Shown: positions 43,915 to 52,891 of the stretch, in pieces
Position numbering within the stretch: position 1 is the stretch's first letter
How the letters are laid out: each line of letters starts with the position of its first letter
Source: Accumulibacter sp.
GTDB taxonomy: Bacteria; Pseudomonadota; Gammaproteobacteria; Burkholderiales; Rhodocyclaceae
Direction: 5' to 3'
Assembly: GCA_024235715.1 (NCBI GenBank)
Contig: JACKLW010000009.1
Coordinates: 124,001-188,000, forward strand
DNA: 64,000 nucleotides
Position numbers and translations under genes: made by a program
The notes under the pieces: model-generated
The model's input: only the letters and a program-made list of their open reading frames with translations
What the model was told of the DNA's origin: nothing
Databases searched by the model: none

Positions 43915-45726
43915 CTACGTGGCGACCACGAGCGCCTCTTCCTGCTGCTGTAGCGTCCACATCTGTGCATAGAGGCCGGCCGCCTGGAGCAACTCTGGAT
44001 GCGAGCCACGCTCGACGATACGCCCGGCGTCCATGACCAGAATCTCGTCGGCGTTCATGATGGTCGACAGGCGATGGGCAATGACCAGCGTCGTCCGGCC
44101 GCGTGCCGCGTTGTCGAGGCTGGCCTGTATCGCCTTTTCGGTCTTGGAGTCCAGCGCCGAGGTGGCCTCATCGAAGATCAGTACCGGCGGGTTCTTCAAC
44201 AGGGCGCGGGCGATCGCCACGCGCTGCTTCTCACCGCCGGAGAGCTTCAGGCCGCGTTCACCGACACGGGTTTCGTAGCCATCGGGGAGTTGCTCGACGA
44301 AGCGTGAGAGTTGCGCCGCTGCCGCTGCTGCCAGCACTTCCTCGCGACTGGCATCAGGGCGGCCATACTGGATGTTGTAGTAGATGCTGTCGTTGAACAG
44401 CACCGTATCCTGGGGGACGATACCAATCGCGGCGCGCAGGCTTGCCTGCGTGAGCTGGCGCAGGTCGGTGCCGTTCACCAGGATATGGCCGCTGCCGATA
44501 TCGTAGAAGCGGTAGAGCAGCCGCGCAAGAGTCGATTTTCCTGACCCCGACTCGCCAACGACGGCGACGGTGCCGCCGGCGGGCACGCTGAAGTCTACTG
44601 CGTGCAGGATCTGGCGGTTTGCTTCGTAGGAAAAGTCGACCTCGGAAAAGCGGATGAAAACCGGCCCTGCGGCCAGTTCCACGGCCGTCGGCGCGTCGGC
44701 GACCTCGCGGCTCACCGCCAGCAGGTCGAACATCCGTTCGATGTCGGTGAGCGCTTGCCGGATCTCGCGGTACACTACGCCGAGAAAATTGAGCGGCATA
44801 TAGAGCTGGATCAGGAAGGCGTTGACCAGCACCAGGTCACCGATGGTCATGCTGCCGTCGACGACGCCGCTTGCCGCGCGCCACATCATCGCCGTGACGC
44901 CCAGAGCGATGCTGAGCTGCTGGCCGAGGTTGAGCCACGACAGCGAGACGCGGCTTCGCGTCGCCGCGTCCTCCCACTCACGCATGCGCTGGTCGTAGCG
45001 GCCGGCCTCGTACTCCTCATTGTTGAAATACTTTACGGTTTCGTAGTTGATCAGGCTGTCAATGGCGCGCGTATTGGCTGCCGAATCCGTCTCGTTGACC
45101 TTGCGGCGGATGCTTATCCGCCAGTTGCTGACCTTGACCGTGAACACGACGTAGATGGTCAGCGAGGCCAGCGCGATGAGCACGAAGACGCTGTCGTAGC
45201 GGGCAAAGAGGATCGCCAGGACGAGACCGATCTCGATCAGGGTCGGCAGGATCGAATACAGGGTGTAGCTGATCAGATTCGAGATCGAGCGGCTGCCACG
45301 TTCGATGTCGCGGGATACGCCGCCCGTCTCGCGATGCAGGTGAAAGCGCAGCGACAGTTCATGCAGGTGGCGGAATACCTCGAGTGAAATCCGGCGCACT
45401 GCGCGTTGCGTGACCCGGGCAAAGAGGATCTCGCGCAGTTCGGTGAACAGGGCGCCGGAGAAACGCAGCGCTCCGTAGAGCAGAAGCAGCAGCACCGGCA
45501 GGCTCAACGCCTGCTGCGCGGTGTTAAGGCCGTCGATGATGTCCTTGAACACCAGCGGCACCGCGACGGTGGCCAGTTTGGCGGCGAGCAGACAGGAGAG
45601 CGCCAGGAGCACCCGCCATTTGTACTGCCACAGATAGGGAACCAGCTTGTTCACGGTCAGCCAGAGACGGGTGTCGGCAGGCGGACGCTGATCGAGGGCT
45701 GCGGCGGATGTGCTGGAACGGCGCAT
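43915..45726 (-). CDS. ABC exporter of the ATM1/HMT1 (ABCB7-like) type
   Basis: This is a half-transporter of 603 residues, with an N-terminal six-helix membrane domain (about 35-330) fused to an ATPase. Walker A is GESGSGKST (about 389-397), the signature is LSGGEKQRVAIARA, Walker B is VLIFDEATSALD and the switch is AHRLSTI. The TRLWLTVNKLVPYLWQYKWR opening and the RETGGVSRDIERGSRSIS loop are typical of the ATM1/HMT group, which exports glutathione-linked metals or sulfur compounds. It is convergent with rplQ and divergent from the TetR gene. Confidence 0.88.
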   Translation of the reverse strand: MRRSSTSAAALDQRPPADTRLWLTVNKLVPYLWQYKWRVLLALSCLLAAKLATVAVPLVFKDIIDGLNTAQQALSLPVLLLLLYGALRFSGALFTELREILFARVTQRAVRRISLEVFRHLHELSLRFHLHRETGGVSRDIERGSRSISNLISYTLYSILPTLIEIGLVLAILFARYDSVFVLIALASLTIYVVFTVKVSNWRISIRRKVNETDSAANTRAIDSLINYETVKYFNNEEYEAGRYDQRMREWEDAATRSRVSLSWLNLGQQLSIALGVTAMMWRAASGVVDGSMTIGDLVLVNAFLIQLYMPLNFLGVVYREIRQALTDIERMFDLLAVSREVADAPTAVELAAGPVFIRFSEVDFSYEANRQILHAVDFSVPAGGTVAVVGESGSGKSTLARLLYRFYDIGSGHILVNGTDLRQLTQASLRAAIGIVPQDTVLFNDSIYYNIQYGRPDASREEVLAAAAAAQLSRFVEQLPDGYETRVGERGLKLSGGEKQRVAIARALLKNPPVLIFDEATSALDSKTEKAIQASLDNAARGRTTLVIAHRLSTIMNADEILVMDAGRIVERGSHPELLQAAGLYAQMWTLQQQEEALVVAT

Positions 45727-45821
45727 GGGCGTTACGGCTTGTGCTGGTTTTCGAGCGTTCGAGTATGCCCTTTCTTGGCGTGTCAGATCCCGAGGCAGAT
45801 CGGGAAAGTCGAAAAAAGGCC

Positions 45822-45850
45822 TTGCATTCGCTGCCGTCTCGCCCTAGTAT
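45822..45850 (+). promoter_or_regulatory. Promoter of psrA-fadE operon
   Basis: TTGCAT (45822-45827) and TAGTAT (45845-45850) are 17 bp apart. The -10 box is followed without a gap by the operator at 45851. A repressor bound there would cover the start site near 45857. Confidence 0.65.
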
Positions 45851-45866
45851 TAAAACGAACGTTTGA
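45851..45866 (+). promoter_or_regulatory. PsrA-type operator O1
   Basis: The 16-bp inverted repeat TAAAACG-AA-CGTTTGA has one mismatch between its arms. It fits the general PsrA consensus (AAAC spaced to GTTT) and is nearly the same as the site at 54375-54390. It lies against the -10 box of the repressor's own promoter, implying autoregulation. Confidence 0.75.
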
Positions 45867-45872
45867 ACTATG

Positions 45873-45908
45873 GCGCCCATGTTCCCCATTCGATGGGGAA
45901 CACGGCGC
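45873..45908 (+). other. Strong inverted repeat in the psrA leader
   Basis: GTTCCCCAT (45881-45889) pairs perfectly with ATGGGGAAC (45893-45901) over TCG. An outer GCGCC (45873-45877) pairs with GGCGC (45904-45908). It lies in the 5' untranslated region, 33 bp before the psrA ATG. It could be an RNA hairpin affecting translation or a second protein-binding palindrome. Confidence 0.6.
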
Positions 45909-45941
45909 TGACTGTCTGACCACGCCGAGGCCAGCGCTCCC

Positions 45942-46715
45942 ATGTCCGACCAGAAGACCAACCACGACACCCGTGACCGTATCCTTGACGTCGCCGAGCA
46001 GTTATTCATGGCGCATGGCTATGAAGGGACATCGCTGCGCGTGATCACCAATACAGCCGAGGTGAACCTGGCGGCGGTCAATTACCACTTCGGGTCCAAG
46101 GAGGCGCTGCTGCGAGAGGTTTTCCGGCGCCGTCTCGCCTGGTTGAATCGCGAGCGTCTGCGGGCTCTCGACGCGCTCGAGTCGGGAGCTGGCGGGGCGC
46201 CGCTCAAACCTTCGCAGATCCTCGAAGCGTTTTTCGGCACGCTGCTGCGTATCGGTGAAGACGAGGCTCTGGGCGGGATGACCTTCCTGCGCCTGCTTGG
46301 CCGGACCTTGACCGATCCGGCCGAGTTCATTCGCACTTTCCTCGCGGGCGAGTACGCGGAAGTGATCGAGCGCTACAAACAGGCCTTGTTCTCTGCCTTG
46401 CCCGACGTTCCGAAGGCGGAGATCGTCTGGCGTCTGCATTTCATGCTCGGCGCCATGTCGTATGCGATCGCCGGTACCGATGTGCTGCAGGTGGTCACCG
46501 GCTGTGAGTTGAGCGACCTTGCGGGTGAAGAAACGGCTGGCGCCATTGACGATACCGCGCTGGCCAGGCGTCTCTCACAGCGCTTGATGCCCTTCCTGCT
46601 CGGTGGTCTGCGCGCGCCCTTGCCAGGCTGTCTCGATTCAGTCCCACACGTGCCGCCCAGCGAAGGCGACGCGGAACCTCAAACTCAACGTCATCTACAG
46701 GAGAAACAGCCATGA
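45942..46715 (+). CDS. psrA: TetR-family fatty-acid regulator, PsrA type
   Basis: The 257-residue repressor resembles Pseudomonas PsrA through most of its length. Shared parts are the DNA-binding helix-turn-helix TSLRVITNTAEVNLAAVNYH (30-49), FGSKEALLREVF, and the ligand-domain motif VWRLHFMLGAMSYAIAGTDVL. PsrA binds long-chain acyl-CoA and releases beta-oxidation promoters. The ATG at 45942 overlaps no upstream gene; its stop overlaps the fadE ATG (ATGA). Two matching operators in this window make its targets unusually clear. Confidence 0.88.
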   Translation: MSDQKTNHDTRDRILDVAEQLFMAHGYEGTSLRVITNTAEVNLAAVNYHFGSKEALLREVFRRRLAWLNRERLRALDALESGAGGAPLKPSQILEAFFGTLLRIGEDEALGGMTFLRLLGRTLTDPAEFIRTFLAGEYAEVIERYKQALFSALPDVPKAEIVWRLHFMLGAMSYAIAGTDVLQVVTGCELSDLAGEETAGAIDDTALARRLSQRLMPFLLGGLRAPLPGCLDSVPHVPPSEGDAEPQTQRHLQEKQP

Positions 46716-49063
46716 TCGCAACGATCATCTTGACGCTCATCGGAGTCATCGTCGTGGGCATTGCCGTACTGGTCAACGTTCGTCCCTGGCGGCAGGCGCT
46801 GATCAGCCGCCGTGTCTTCGCGACCTACAGACGCATTCTGCCGAAGATGTCGGACACCGAGCGTGAAGCGCTGGAGGCCGGCACGGTATGGTGGGACGGC
46901 GAGCTTTTTTGCGGCAACCCGGACTGGAACAAGTTGCTTGCCTATCCGGTGCCGAAACTCAGCGCTGAAGAGCAGTCCTTCATGGACAAGGAAGTGAAGC
47001 AGGCGTGCGCTCTGGTCGATGACTGGAAAGTCACCAGTGAAGCCTACGATCTGTCGCCGGAAGCGTGGCGGTACATCAAGGACAAGGGTTTTCTCGGGAT
47101 GATCATCCCGAAGCGCTACGGCGGTCTTGAATTCTCGGCTTACGCGCACTCGCAGATCGTCACCAGGCTGTCGACGCGTTGCTCGGCGCTATCGGTTTCG
47201 GTGATGGTGCCGAACTCGCTCGGTCCTGCCGAACTGCTCCTGCACTACGGCACCGAAGCGCAGAAGGATCACTACCTGCCGCGGCTGGCCAGGGGCATCG
47301 AGGTGCCGGCCTTCGCGCTGACCAGTCCGTGGGCCGGCTCCGACGCGGGCTCGATCCCCGACGTCGGCATCGTCTGCAAGGGGCTCTGGAAAGGCCAGGA
47401 AGTGGTCGGCATGCGGGTCACCTGGGACAAGCGCTACATCACGCTCGGCCCCGTGTGTACCATCCTTGGCCTCGCTTTTCACCTCTATGACCCGGATGGT
47501 CTGCTCGGCGACAGGAAGCATGTCGGCATCACCTGTGCGCTGGTGCCGCGCGACACGCCGGGTGCCGACATCGGTCGCCGCCACGTGCCGCTGAACGCGA
47601 TGTTCATGAACGGCCCAACGCGCGGCAAGGACGTGTTCATGCCGCTGGACTACGTGATCGGGGGGCCGGCGATGGTCGGTCAGGGCTGGCGGATGCTGAT
47701 GGAGTGCCTTGCGGCGGGGCGCTCGATCTCGCTGCCGTCGTCGAATGCCGGCATGGCGCAGCTGACGGCGCGCACGGTTGGCGGCTACGCCCGGGTTCGC
47801 AGCCAGTTCAAGATGGCCATCGGGCGTTTCGAAGGCGTCGAAGAACCGCTCACCCGTATCGGCGCCTATACGTACATGATGGACGCCGTTCGCAAGATGA
47901 CCGCTGGCGCCATCGATCTCGGCGAGAAACCTTCCGTGGTTTCGGCGATTGCCAAATACCACGTTACCGAGCGTGCGCGCAAAGTGGTCAACGACGGCAT
48001 GGACATCGTCGGCGGCAAGGGGATCTGCCTTGGCCCGTCGAACTTCATCGGCCGGGCCTATCAGCAGTTGCCGATCGGTATCACCGTCGAAGGGGCAAAC
48101 ATCCTGACGCGCAGCATGATTCTCTTTGGCCAGGGCGCCATCCGTTGTCATCCCTACGTCTTGAAGGAAATGAAGGCAGCCTACAACAGCGATGCCGAGC
48201 AGGGCCTGCGTGATTTCGACGAGGCGCTCTTCGGTCATGCCGGATTCACCGTCAAGCACGGTTTCGGCGCGCTGCTCAAGGGCCTGACCGGTTCGCACTT
48301 CGTTTCGGTGCCGGCCAACGTGGCGCCAGAGACCCGGCGTTACTACCAGCAGTTGACGCGTTTCTCGTCAGCTTTCGCTTTCCTCGCCGACATCTCGATG
48401 CTGGTCCTCGGCGGCGAACTGAAGCGGCGTGAAAAGCTGTCGGCACGTCTGGGCGACATTCTGTCGATGCTCTATCTGTGCTCGGCGACGCTCAAGCGCT
48501 ACGAGTCGGAAGGGCGGCAACAGGCCGACGCGCCGCTTATGCACTGGGCGATGTGGGACACCATGTACCAGGCGCAAATGGCCTTCGACGGTGTTATCGC
48601 CAACTTCCCCGTGCGCTGGATCGGCCGCATGCTCTACCGCATCGTCTTCCCGCTCGGCCATCCCTACGATGTGCCATCGGACCGGATTGGTCACCAGGTG
48701 GCCAAACTGATGATCGAGCCGTCCGCTGCACGTGATCGCCTGACTGCTGAAACCTACCTGCCGACAGTCGCTAGCGAACCCGTCGGCGCGATCGAACTCG
48801 CGCTGCTGGCGACGATCGAGGCCGAGCCGATCGAGGCCAGGATTCGCGCTGCCGAAAAGAGTGGCACGCTCGCCGACAACCCCGATGCCAACGTCCGCGA
48901 CCTGGCGCACGCGGCATTCGCAGCCGGTATCGTCACCGCGGCCGAATACGCGGTCCTCAAGCGGCGCAACGAGTTGCGCGACATCGTCATCCGCGTCGAC
49001 GATTTTCCGCACGATCTCGGCAGTTCCCGGGAGCAACCCTTGCTGCACAAGGCGGCGGCGTAG
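46712..49063 (+). CDS. fadE: FadE-type acyl-CoA dehydrogenase
   Basis: This enzyme carries out the first oxidation step of fatty-acid beta-oxidation, reducing FAD and passing electrons onward. The 783-residue protein has an N-terminal hydrophobic anchor (ATIILTLIGVIVVGIAVLVN), the acyl-CoA dehydrogenase core (FALTSPWAGSDAGSIPDVG; ITVEGANILTRSMILFGQGA) and the C-terminal FadE-specific domain (DUF1974). Length is close to E. coli FadE (814). It is translationally coupled to psrA. Confidence 0.93.
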   Translation: MIATIILTLIGVIVVGIAVLVNVRPWRQALISRRVFATYRRILPKMSDTEREALEAGTVWWDGELFCGNPDWNKLLAYPVPKLSAEEQSFMDKEVKQACALVDDWKVTSEAYDLSPEAWRYIKDKGFLGMIIPKRYGGLEFSAYAHSQIVTRLSTRCSALSVSVMVPNSLGPAELLLHYGTEAQKDHYLPRLARGIEVPAFALTSPWAGSDAGSIPDVGIVCKGLWKGQEVVGMRVTWDKRYITLGPVCTILGLAFHLYDPDGLLGDRKHVGITCALVPRDTPGADIGRRHVPLNAMFMNGPTRGKDVFMPLDYVIGGPAMVGQGWRMLMECLAAGRSISLPSSNAGMAQLTARTVGGYARVRSQFKMAIGRFEGVEEPLTRIGAYTYMMDAVRKMTAGAIDLGEKPSVVSAIAKYHVTERARKVVNDGMDIVGGKGICLGPSNFIGRAYQQLPIGITVEGANILTRSMILFGQGAIRCHPYVLKEMKAAYNSDAEQGLRDFDEALFGHAGFTVKHGFGALLKGLTGSHFVSVPANVAPETRRYYQQLTRFSSAFAFLADISMLVLGGELKRREKLSARLGDILSMLYLCSATLKRYESEGRQQADAPLMHWAMWDTMYQAQMAFDGVIANFPVRWIGRMLYRIVFPLGHPYDVPSDRIGHQVAKLMIEPSAARDRLTAETYLPTVASEPVGAIELALLATIEAEPIEARIRAAEKSGTLADNPDANVRDLAHAAFAAGIVTAAEYAVLKRRNELRDIVIRVDDFPHDLGSSREQPLLHKAAA

Positions 49064-49086
49064 AGGCTACCGAGGCCACGTGCGGA

Positions 49087-49112
49087 GGCACGGGCGACGC
49101 CGTGCCCGTGCC
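49087..49112 (+). other. Hairpin between fadE and the thiolase gene
   Basis: GGCACGGGC (49087-49095) pairs perfectly with GCCCGTGCC (49104-49112) over eight bases. No T-run follows, so the operon probably continues, with the hairpin acting as a stability or partial-termination element. Confidence 0.55.
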
Positions 49113-49148
49113 CCTTGATCGGCAGCGAGCATCAACAAAGGAGATGGA

Positions 49149-50438
49149 ATGGGATTCCAGCCGGTGTATGTCGTGGACGGTGCGAGAACGCCGTTCCTCA
49201 AGGGGCGAAATGCGCCCGGGCCGTTTTCGGCCAGCGATCTGGCGCTACAGGCCGGTCGTGGTTTGCTGATTCGCCAGCCCTTCGCGGCGAGCGATATTGA
49301 CGAGGTGATTCTCGGATGCGCCAGTCCTTCGCCGGATGAAGTGAATATCGGCCGCGTCGTCGCGCTGCGCCTGGGCTGCGGCCACAAGGTGCCAGCCTGG
49401 ACGGTGATGCGCAACTGCGCCAGCGGCATGCAGGCGATCGACTCGGCGATGGCCAACATTCAGAACGGACGCTCGCAACTGGTTCTGGCGGGCGGCGTCG
49501 ACGCGCTCTCGCGCGCGCCGCTGCTTTATTCGGAGGCGATGGTGCGCTGGTTCGCGCGCATGATGCAGGCCAGGACGATCGGCCAGAAGGCTGCCGTCTT
49601 TGCCAAGCTGCGTCCGGCCCAACTGCTGTCGCCGGTGATCGGCCTGCTGAAAGGCCTGACCGATCCCAACATCGGGCTGCTGATGGGGCAGACGGCAGAA
49701 AATCTTGCCTGGCGCTTCGACATTTCGCGCCAGCAGATGGACCAGTTCAGCGTCGGCAGCCACCAGCGTGCGGTCGAGGCGCGCGCTGCCGGACATCTCG
49801 GCGAGATCGTTCCACTGGTCGACAGCGAAGGCTGCGTCCATGATCATGACGATGGTGTGCGTGCCGACTCGAGCCTGGCCGGTTTGAGCAGGCTCAAGCC
49901 CTTCTTCGATCGCCGCTATGGCCGCGTCACCCCCGGCAACAGCTCGCAGATCAGCGACGGTGCCGCCTGGTTGATCCTCGCTTCGCAGGCTGCTGTCGAA
50001 AGGTGGCGGCTCGAGCCGCTGGGCAGGATCACGGACAGCCAATGGGCGGCCCTCGATCCGGCGCAGATGGGCCTCGGTCCGGTACACGCGGCGACGCCGA
50101 TCCTGCAGCGGCACGGGCTGGCGCTCGATGATGTCGACCTCTGGGAAATCAACGAAGCCTTCGCCGCGCAGGTGCTCGCCTGCCTGGCTGCCTGGGAATC
50201 GGACGAGTTCTGCCGCGAGCAGTTCGATTTGCCGGGCGCCCTGGGCTCACTTCCGCGGGCGCGCCTCAACGTCGATGGCGGAGCGATCGCGGTCGGTCAT
50301 CCGGTCGGCGCGTCGGGCGCACGCATCGTGCTGCATCTGCTGCATGCCTTGCATGCAGCCCAAGCCAAACGCGGCATCGCAGCGATCTGCATCGGCGGTG
50401 GCCAGGGTGGCGCCATGCTCGTTGAAACCATCGCCTGA
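49149..50438 (+). CDS. Acetyl-CoA acyltransferase (thiolase), FadI-like
   Basis: This thiolase cleaves 3-ketoacyl-CoA with CoA. It has 429 residues; the nucleophile is Cys90 in RNCASGMQAIDSA, and the C-terminal GHPVGASGAR and CIGGGQGG motifs supply the His and second Cys. AAAGGAGATGG precedes the ATG. Its length and pairing with the next gene fit the FadI/FadJ arrangement, where thiolase and multifunctional subunits are adjacent. Confidence 0.9.
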   Translation: MGFQPVYVVDGARTPFLKGRNAPGPFSASDLALQAGRGLLIRQPFAASDIDEVILGCASPSPDEVNIGRVVALRLGCGHKVPAWTVMRNCASGMQAIDSAMANIQNGRSQLVLAGGVDALSRAPLLYSEAMVRWFARMMQARTIGQKAAVFAKLRPAQLLSPVIGLLKGLTDPNIGLLMGQTAENLAWRFDISRQQMDQFSVGSHQRAVEARAAGHLGEIVPLVDSEGCVHDHDDGVRADSSLAGLSRLKPFFDRRYGRVTPGNSSQISDGAAWLILASQAAVERWRLEPLGRITDSQWAALDPAQMGLGPVHAATPILQRHGLALDDVDLWEINEAFAAQVLACLAAWESDEFCREQFDLPGALGSLPRARLNVDGGAIAVGHPVGASGARIVLHLLHALHAAQAKRGIAAICIGGGQGGAMLVETIA

Positions 50439-50469
50439 TGGCCGTCGGCGGGAAACATGAGGACAAGGC

Positions 50470-52398
50470 ATGAATATCGATAGCAGTGCTTGCCGCAGCT
50501 GGCGGCTCGAGGTGGACGGCGCTGGGGTGGCCTGGGCGACGCTGGACAAGGCTGGCGAGACGGCCAATTCACTTTCCGGCGAGGTGATGAACGAACTCGC
50601 AGCGATTCTCGACCGACTCGACAGCGATCCACCGAAAGGGCTGATCTTCCGCTCCGGGAAGCCGGCAGGTTTCATCGCCGGTGCCGATATCCAGGAATTC
50701 AGCCAGCTCGACACGCCTGCGAAAGGCATCGCCCTGGTCGAGCGCGGCTGGCAGCTTTTCAATCGTCTGGCGGGGGTCGCCTATCCGACGCTGGCGCTGG
50801 TACGTGGTCATTGCCTGGGCGGCGGTCTCGAACTGGCGCTGGCGTGTCGCTATCTGCTCGTCGTCGATGAGCCTGCGACCCGGCTGGGGCTGCCCGAGGT
50901 GATGCTGGGCATCTTCCCGGGCTGGGGTGGCATGTTGCGCCTGCCCGAGCGGATTGGCCCGCAGGCGGCTCTGGACATGATGCTCACCGGCAAGTCGCTC
51001 GATGCCAAGCGCGCCAAGCGACTCGGTCTTGCTGACGACTGCGTGCCGGCACGGGTCATGGACAACGCCGCCGCGCTGCTGGTGCTCTCCGGGCAGCCCC
51101 GCCGCCGTCCGCCCCTCCTGCAACGGCTGCTCAACGGCCCCTTGCGACTGCTGGTTGCACGGGCGGCGAGAAAGCAGCTTGCCAAGCGTGCGCGCGTCGA
51201 GCATTATCCGGCGCCCTACGCGATCATCGATATATGGGAGAAGCACCAGGGCAATGCGCTGGCTGCCCCCGAGTTGATCGACAGCATCGTTCGTTCGCCG
51301 ACGGCCCGCAACCTGGTCCGCGTATTCTTCATGCAGGAGCGACTCAAGGGATTCGGCAAGGCGAGCGTTTTTCAGGCCAGGCGGGTACACGTCGTCGGTG
51401 CCGGCGTGATGGGCGGCGACATTGCTGCCTGGTGCGCGCTGCGCGGGCTGACCGTCACCCTGCAGGATCAGGGAATGGAACGACTCGCCCCGGCCTTGCA
51501 GCGCGCCTACGCGGTCTACGCCAAGCGCATCAAGGACGCACGGGAGTTGCGCAACGTCATGGATCGACTGATTCCCGACCCGGAAGGGCACGGTGCCAGG
51601 CACGCCGACGTGGTGATCGAAGCGATTTTCGAGAACCTCGACGCCAAGCGCGCCTTGCTCGAGCAACTCGATGCAGTAATCAGGCCCGATGCGGTGCTGG
51701 CGACGAATACCTCGAGCCTCAGGATAGAGGATCTGAGCATCGGGCTGAGCAAACCGGGACGGCTGATCGGGATTCACTTCTTCAATCCGGTGGCCAGGAT
51801 GCCGCTGGTGGAAGTCGTTGCTGCCGAGGGTGCCGATGCGGAAATGCTGGCGCGCGGTACCGCTTTCGTCAAACAGATAGACAGGCTGCCTCTGCCGGTC
51901 AGGAGTGCGCCGGGATTCCTGGTGAATGCCGTCCTCGGGCCCTACATGCTGGAGGCGATGCGCGTGGTCGACGAAGGACTCGCGCTGGAAACCATCGATG
52001 AAGCGATGCTCGCCTTCGGCATGCCGATGGGGCCGATCGAGCTGGTCGACATGGTCGGTCTCGACGTCGCCATGGCCGCCGGCAAGCAGCTCGCGGGCAG
52101 TGACGCCGAGCCGCCGCGCTGTCTGCTCGAACGCTTCAATGCCGGCTACCTTGGCAAGAAATCGGGGCGGGGGTTCTACGACTACGCGAAAGGAAAAGCG
52201 GTCAAGGGCGTGCCAGGAACAGTGCCGGCCGGCCTTGCCGAGCGCCTCGTCGCGCCCTTGCTCCAACGCACGCAGCAACTGGTCAGCGACGGCATCGTCG
52301 CCGACGCCGATCTGGCCGATGCTGGCGTGATCTTCGGTACCGGCTTTGCACCGTTCACCGGCGGGCCGCTCAACTACCTGAGGAATCGGGATGCATGA
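50470..52398 (+). CDS. FadJ-like enoyl-CoA hydratase/3-hydroxyacyl-CoA dehydrogenase
   Basis: The protein joins an N-terminal hydratase to a C-terminal dehydrogenase, catalysing the two middle steps of beta-oxidation. Hydratase glutamates are E121 (GHCLGGGLELALACRY) and E143 (LGLPEVMLGIFPGWGG). The NAD site is VHVVGAGVMGGDIAAW (about 307-322), and HFFNPVARMPLVEVV marks the dehydrogenase. At 642 residues it is shorter than E. coli FadJ (714). The thioesterase start lies inside its last codons. Confidence 0.9.
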   Translation: MNIDSSACRSWRLEVDGAGVAWATLDKAGETANSLSGEVMNELAAILDRLDSDPPKGLIFRSGKPAGFIAGADIQEFSQLDTPAKGIALVERGWQLFNRLAGVAYPTLALVRGHCLGGGLELALACRYLLVVDEPATRLGLPEVMLGIFPGWGGMLRLPERIGPQAALDMMLTGKSLDAKRAKRLGLADDCVPARVMDNAAALLVLSGQPRRRPPLLQRLLNGPLRLLVARAARKQLAKRARVEHYPAPYAIIDIWEKHQGNALAAPELIDSIVRSPTARNLVRVFFMQERLKGFGKASVFQARRVHVVGAGVMGGDIAAWCALRGLTVTLQDQGMERLAPALQRAYAVYAKRIKDARELRNVMDRLIPDPEGHGARHADVVIEAIFENLDAKRALLEQLDAVIRPDAVLATNTSSLRIEDLSIGLSKPGRLIGIHFFNPVARMPLVEVVAAEGADAEMLARGTAFVKQIDRLPLPVRSAPGFLVNAVLGPYMLEAMRVVDEGLALETIDEAMLAFGMPMGPIELVDMVGLDVAMAAGKQLAGSDAEPPRCLLERFNAGYLGKKSGRGFYDYAKGKAVKGVPGTVPAGLAERLVAPLLQRTQQLVSDGIVADADLADAGVIFGTGFAPFTGGPLNYLRNRDA

Positions 52399-52789
52399 CA
52401 CGATCGCGCAACTGCCGGACAAGCAGCCGATCCTGCGGGTGATGCCGATGCCTGCCGACGTCAACCCGCAGGGCGACGTCTTCGGCGGCTGGATCATGGC
52501 CCAGGTGGACGTTGCCGGAGCGATTCCCGCCATGCACCGGGCGCGCGGCCGGGTGGCGACGGTGGCGGTGAACTCCTTCCTGTTCAAGCAACCGGTGTCG
52601 GTCGGCGATGTGGTGAGCTTTTTCGCCGAGGTGGTCGACACCGGCCGGACGTCGATCAAGGTGCGCGTCGAAGTCTATGCGGAACGGCACCCGGCGCAGC
52701 CGATCACCGTCAAGGTCACCGAAGCCGAACTCACATATGTGGCAATAAACCAACATGGGGACAAGCAACAGCTGCCAAAGCTCGCGTAG
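52391..52789 (+). CDS. Acyl-CoA thioesterase, YciA-like hotdog protein
   Basis: The 132-residue single-hotdog protein hydrolyses acyl-CoA to free acid and CoA. The family motif NPQGDVFGGWIMAQVDVAGA contains the catalytic aspartate. It overlaps the end of the FadJ-like gene by eight bp, so it is co-translated with the oxidation enzymes. It may relieve CoA trapping during fatty-acid breakdown. Confidence 0.88.
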   Translation: MHDTIAQLPDKQPILRVMPMPADVNPQGDVFGGWIMAQVDVAGAIPAMHRARGRVATVAVNSFLFKQPVSVGDVVSFFAEVVDTGRTSIKVRVEVYAERHPAQPITVKVTEAELTYVAINQHGDKQQLPKLA

Positions 52790-52891
52790 TGAGAGATTTT
52801 TCTGGCGGCTGGTCGTAGCATGTGCTTGCAGATCACAACTTGCCTGTGGCAAGAAAGCCACGCGCAGACCATATTCAAGGGGGAGTTCACC

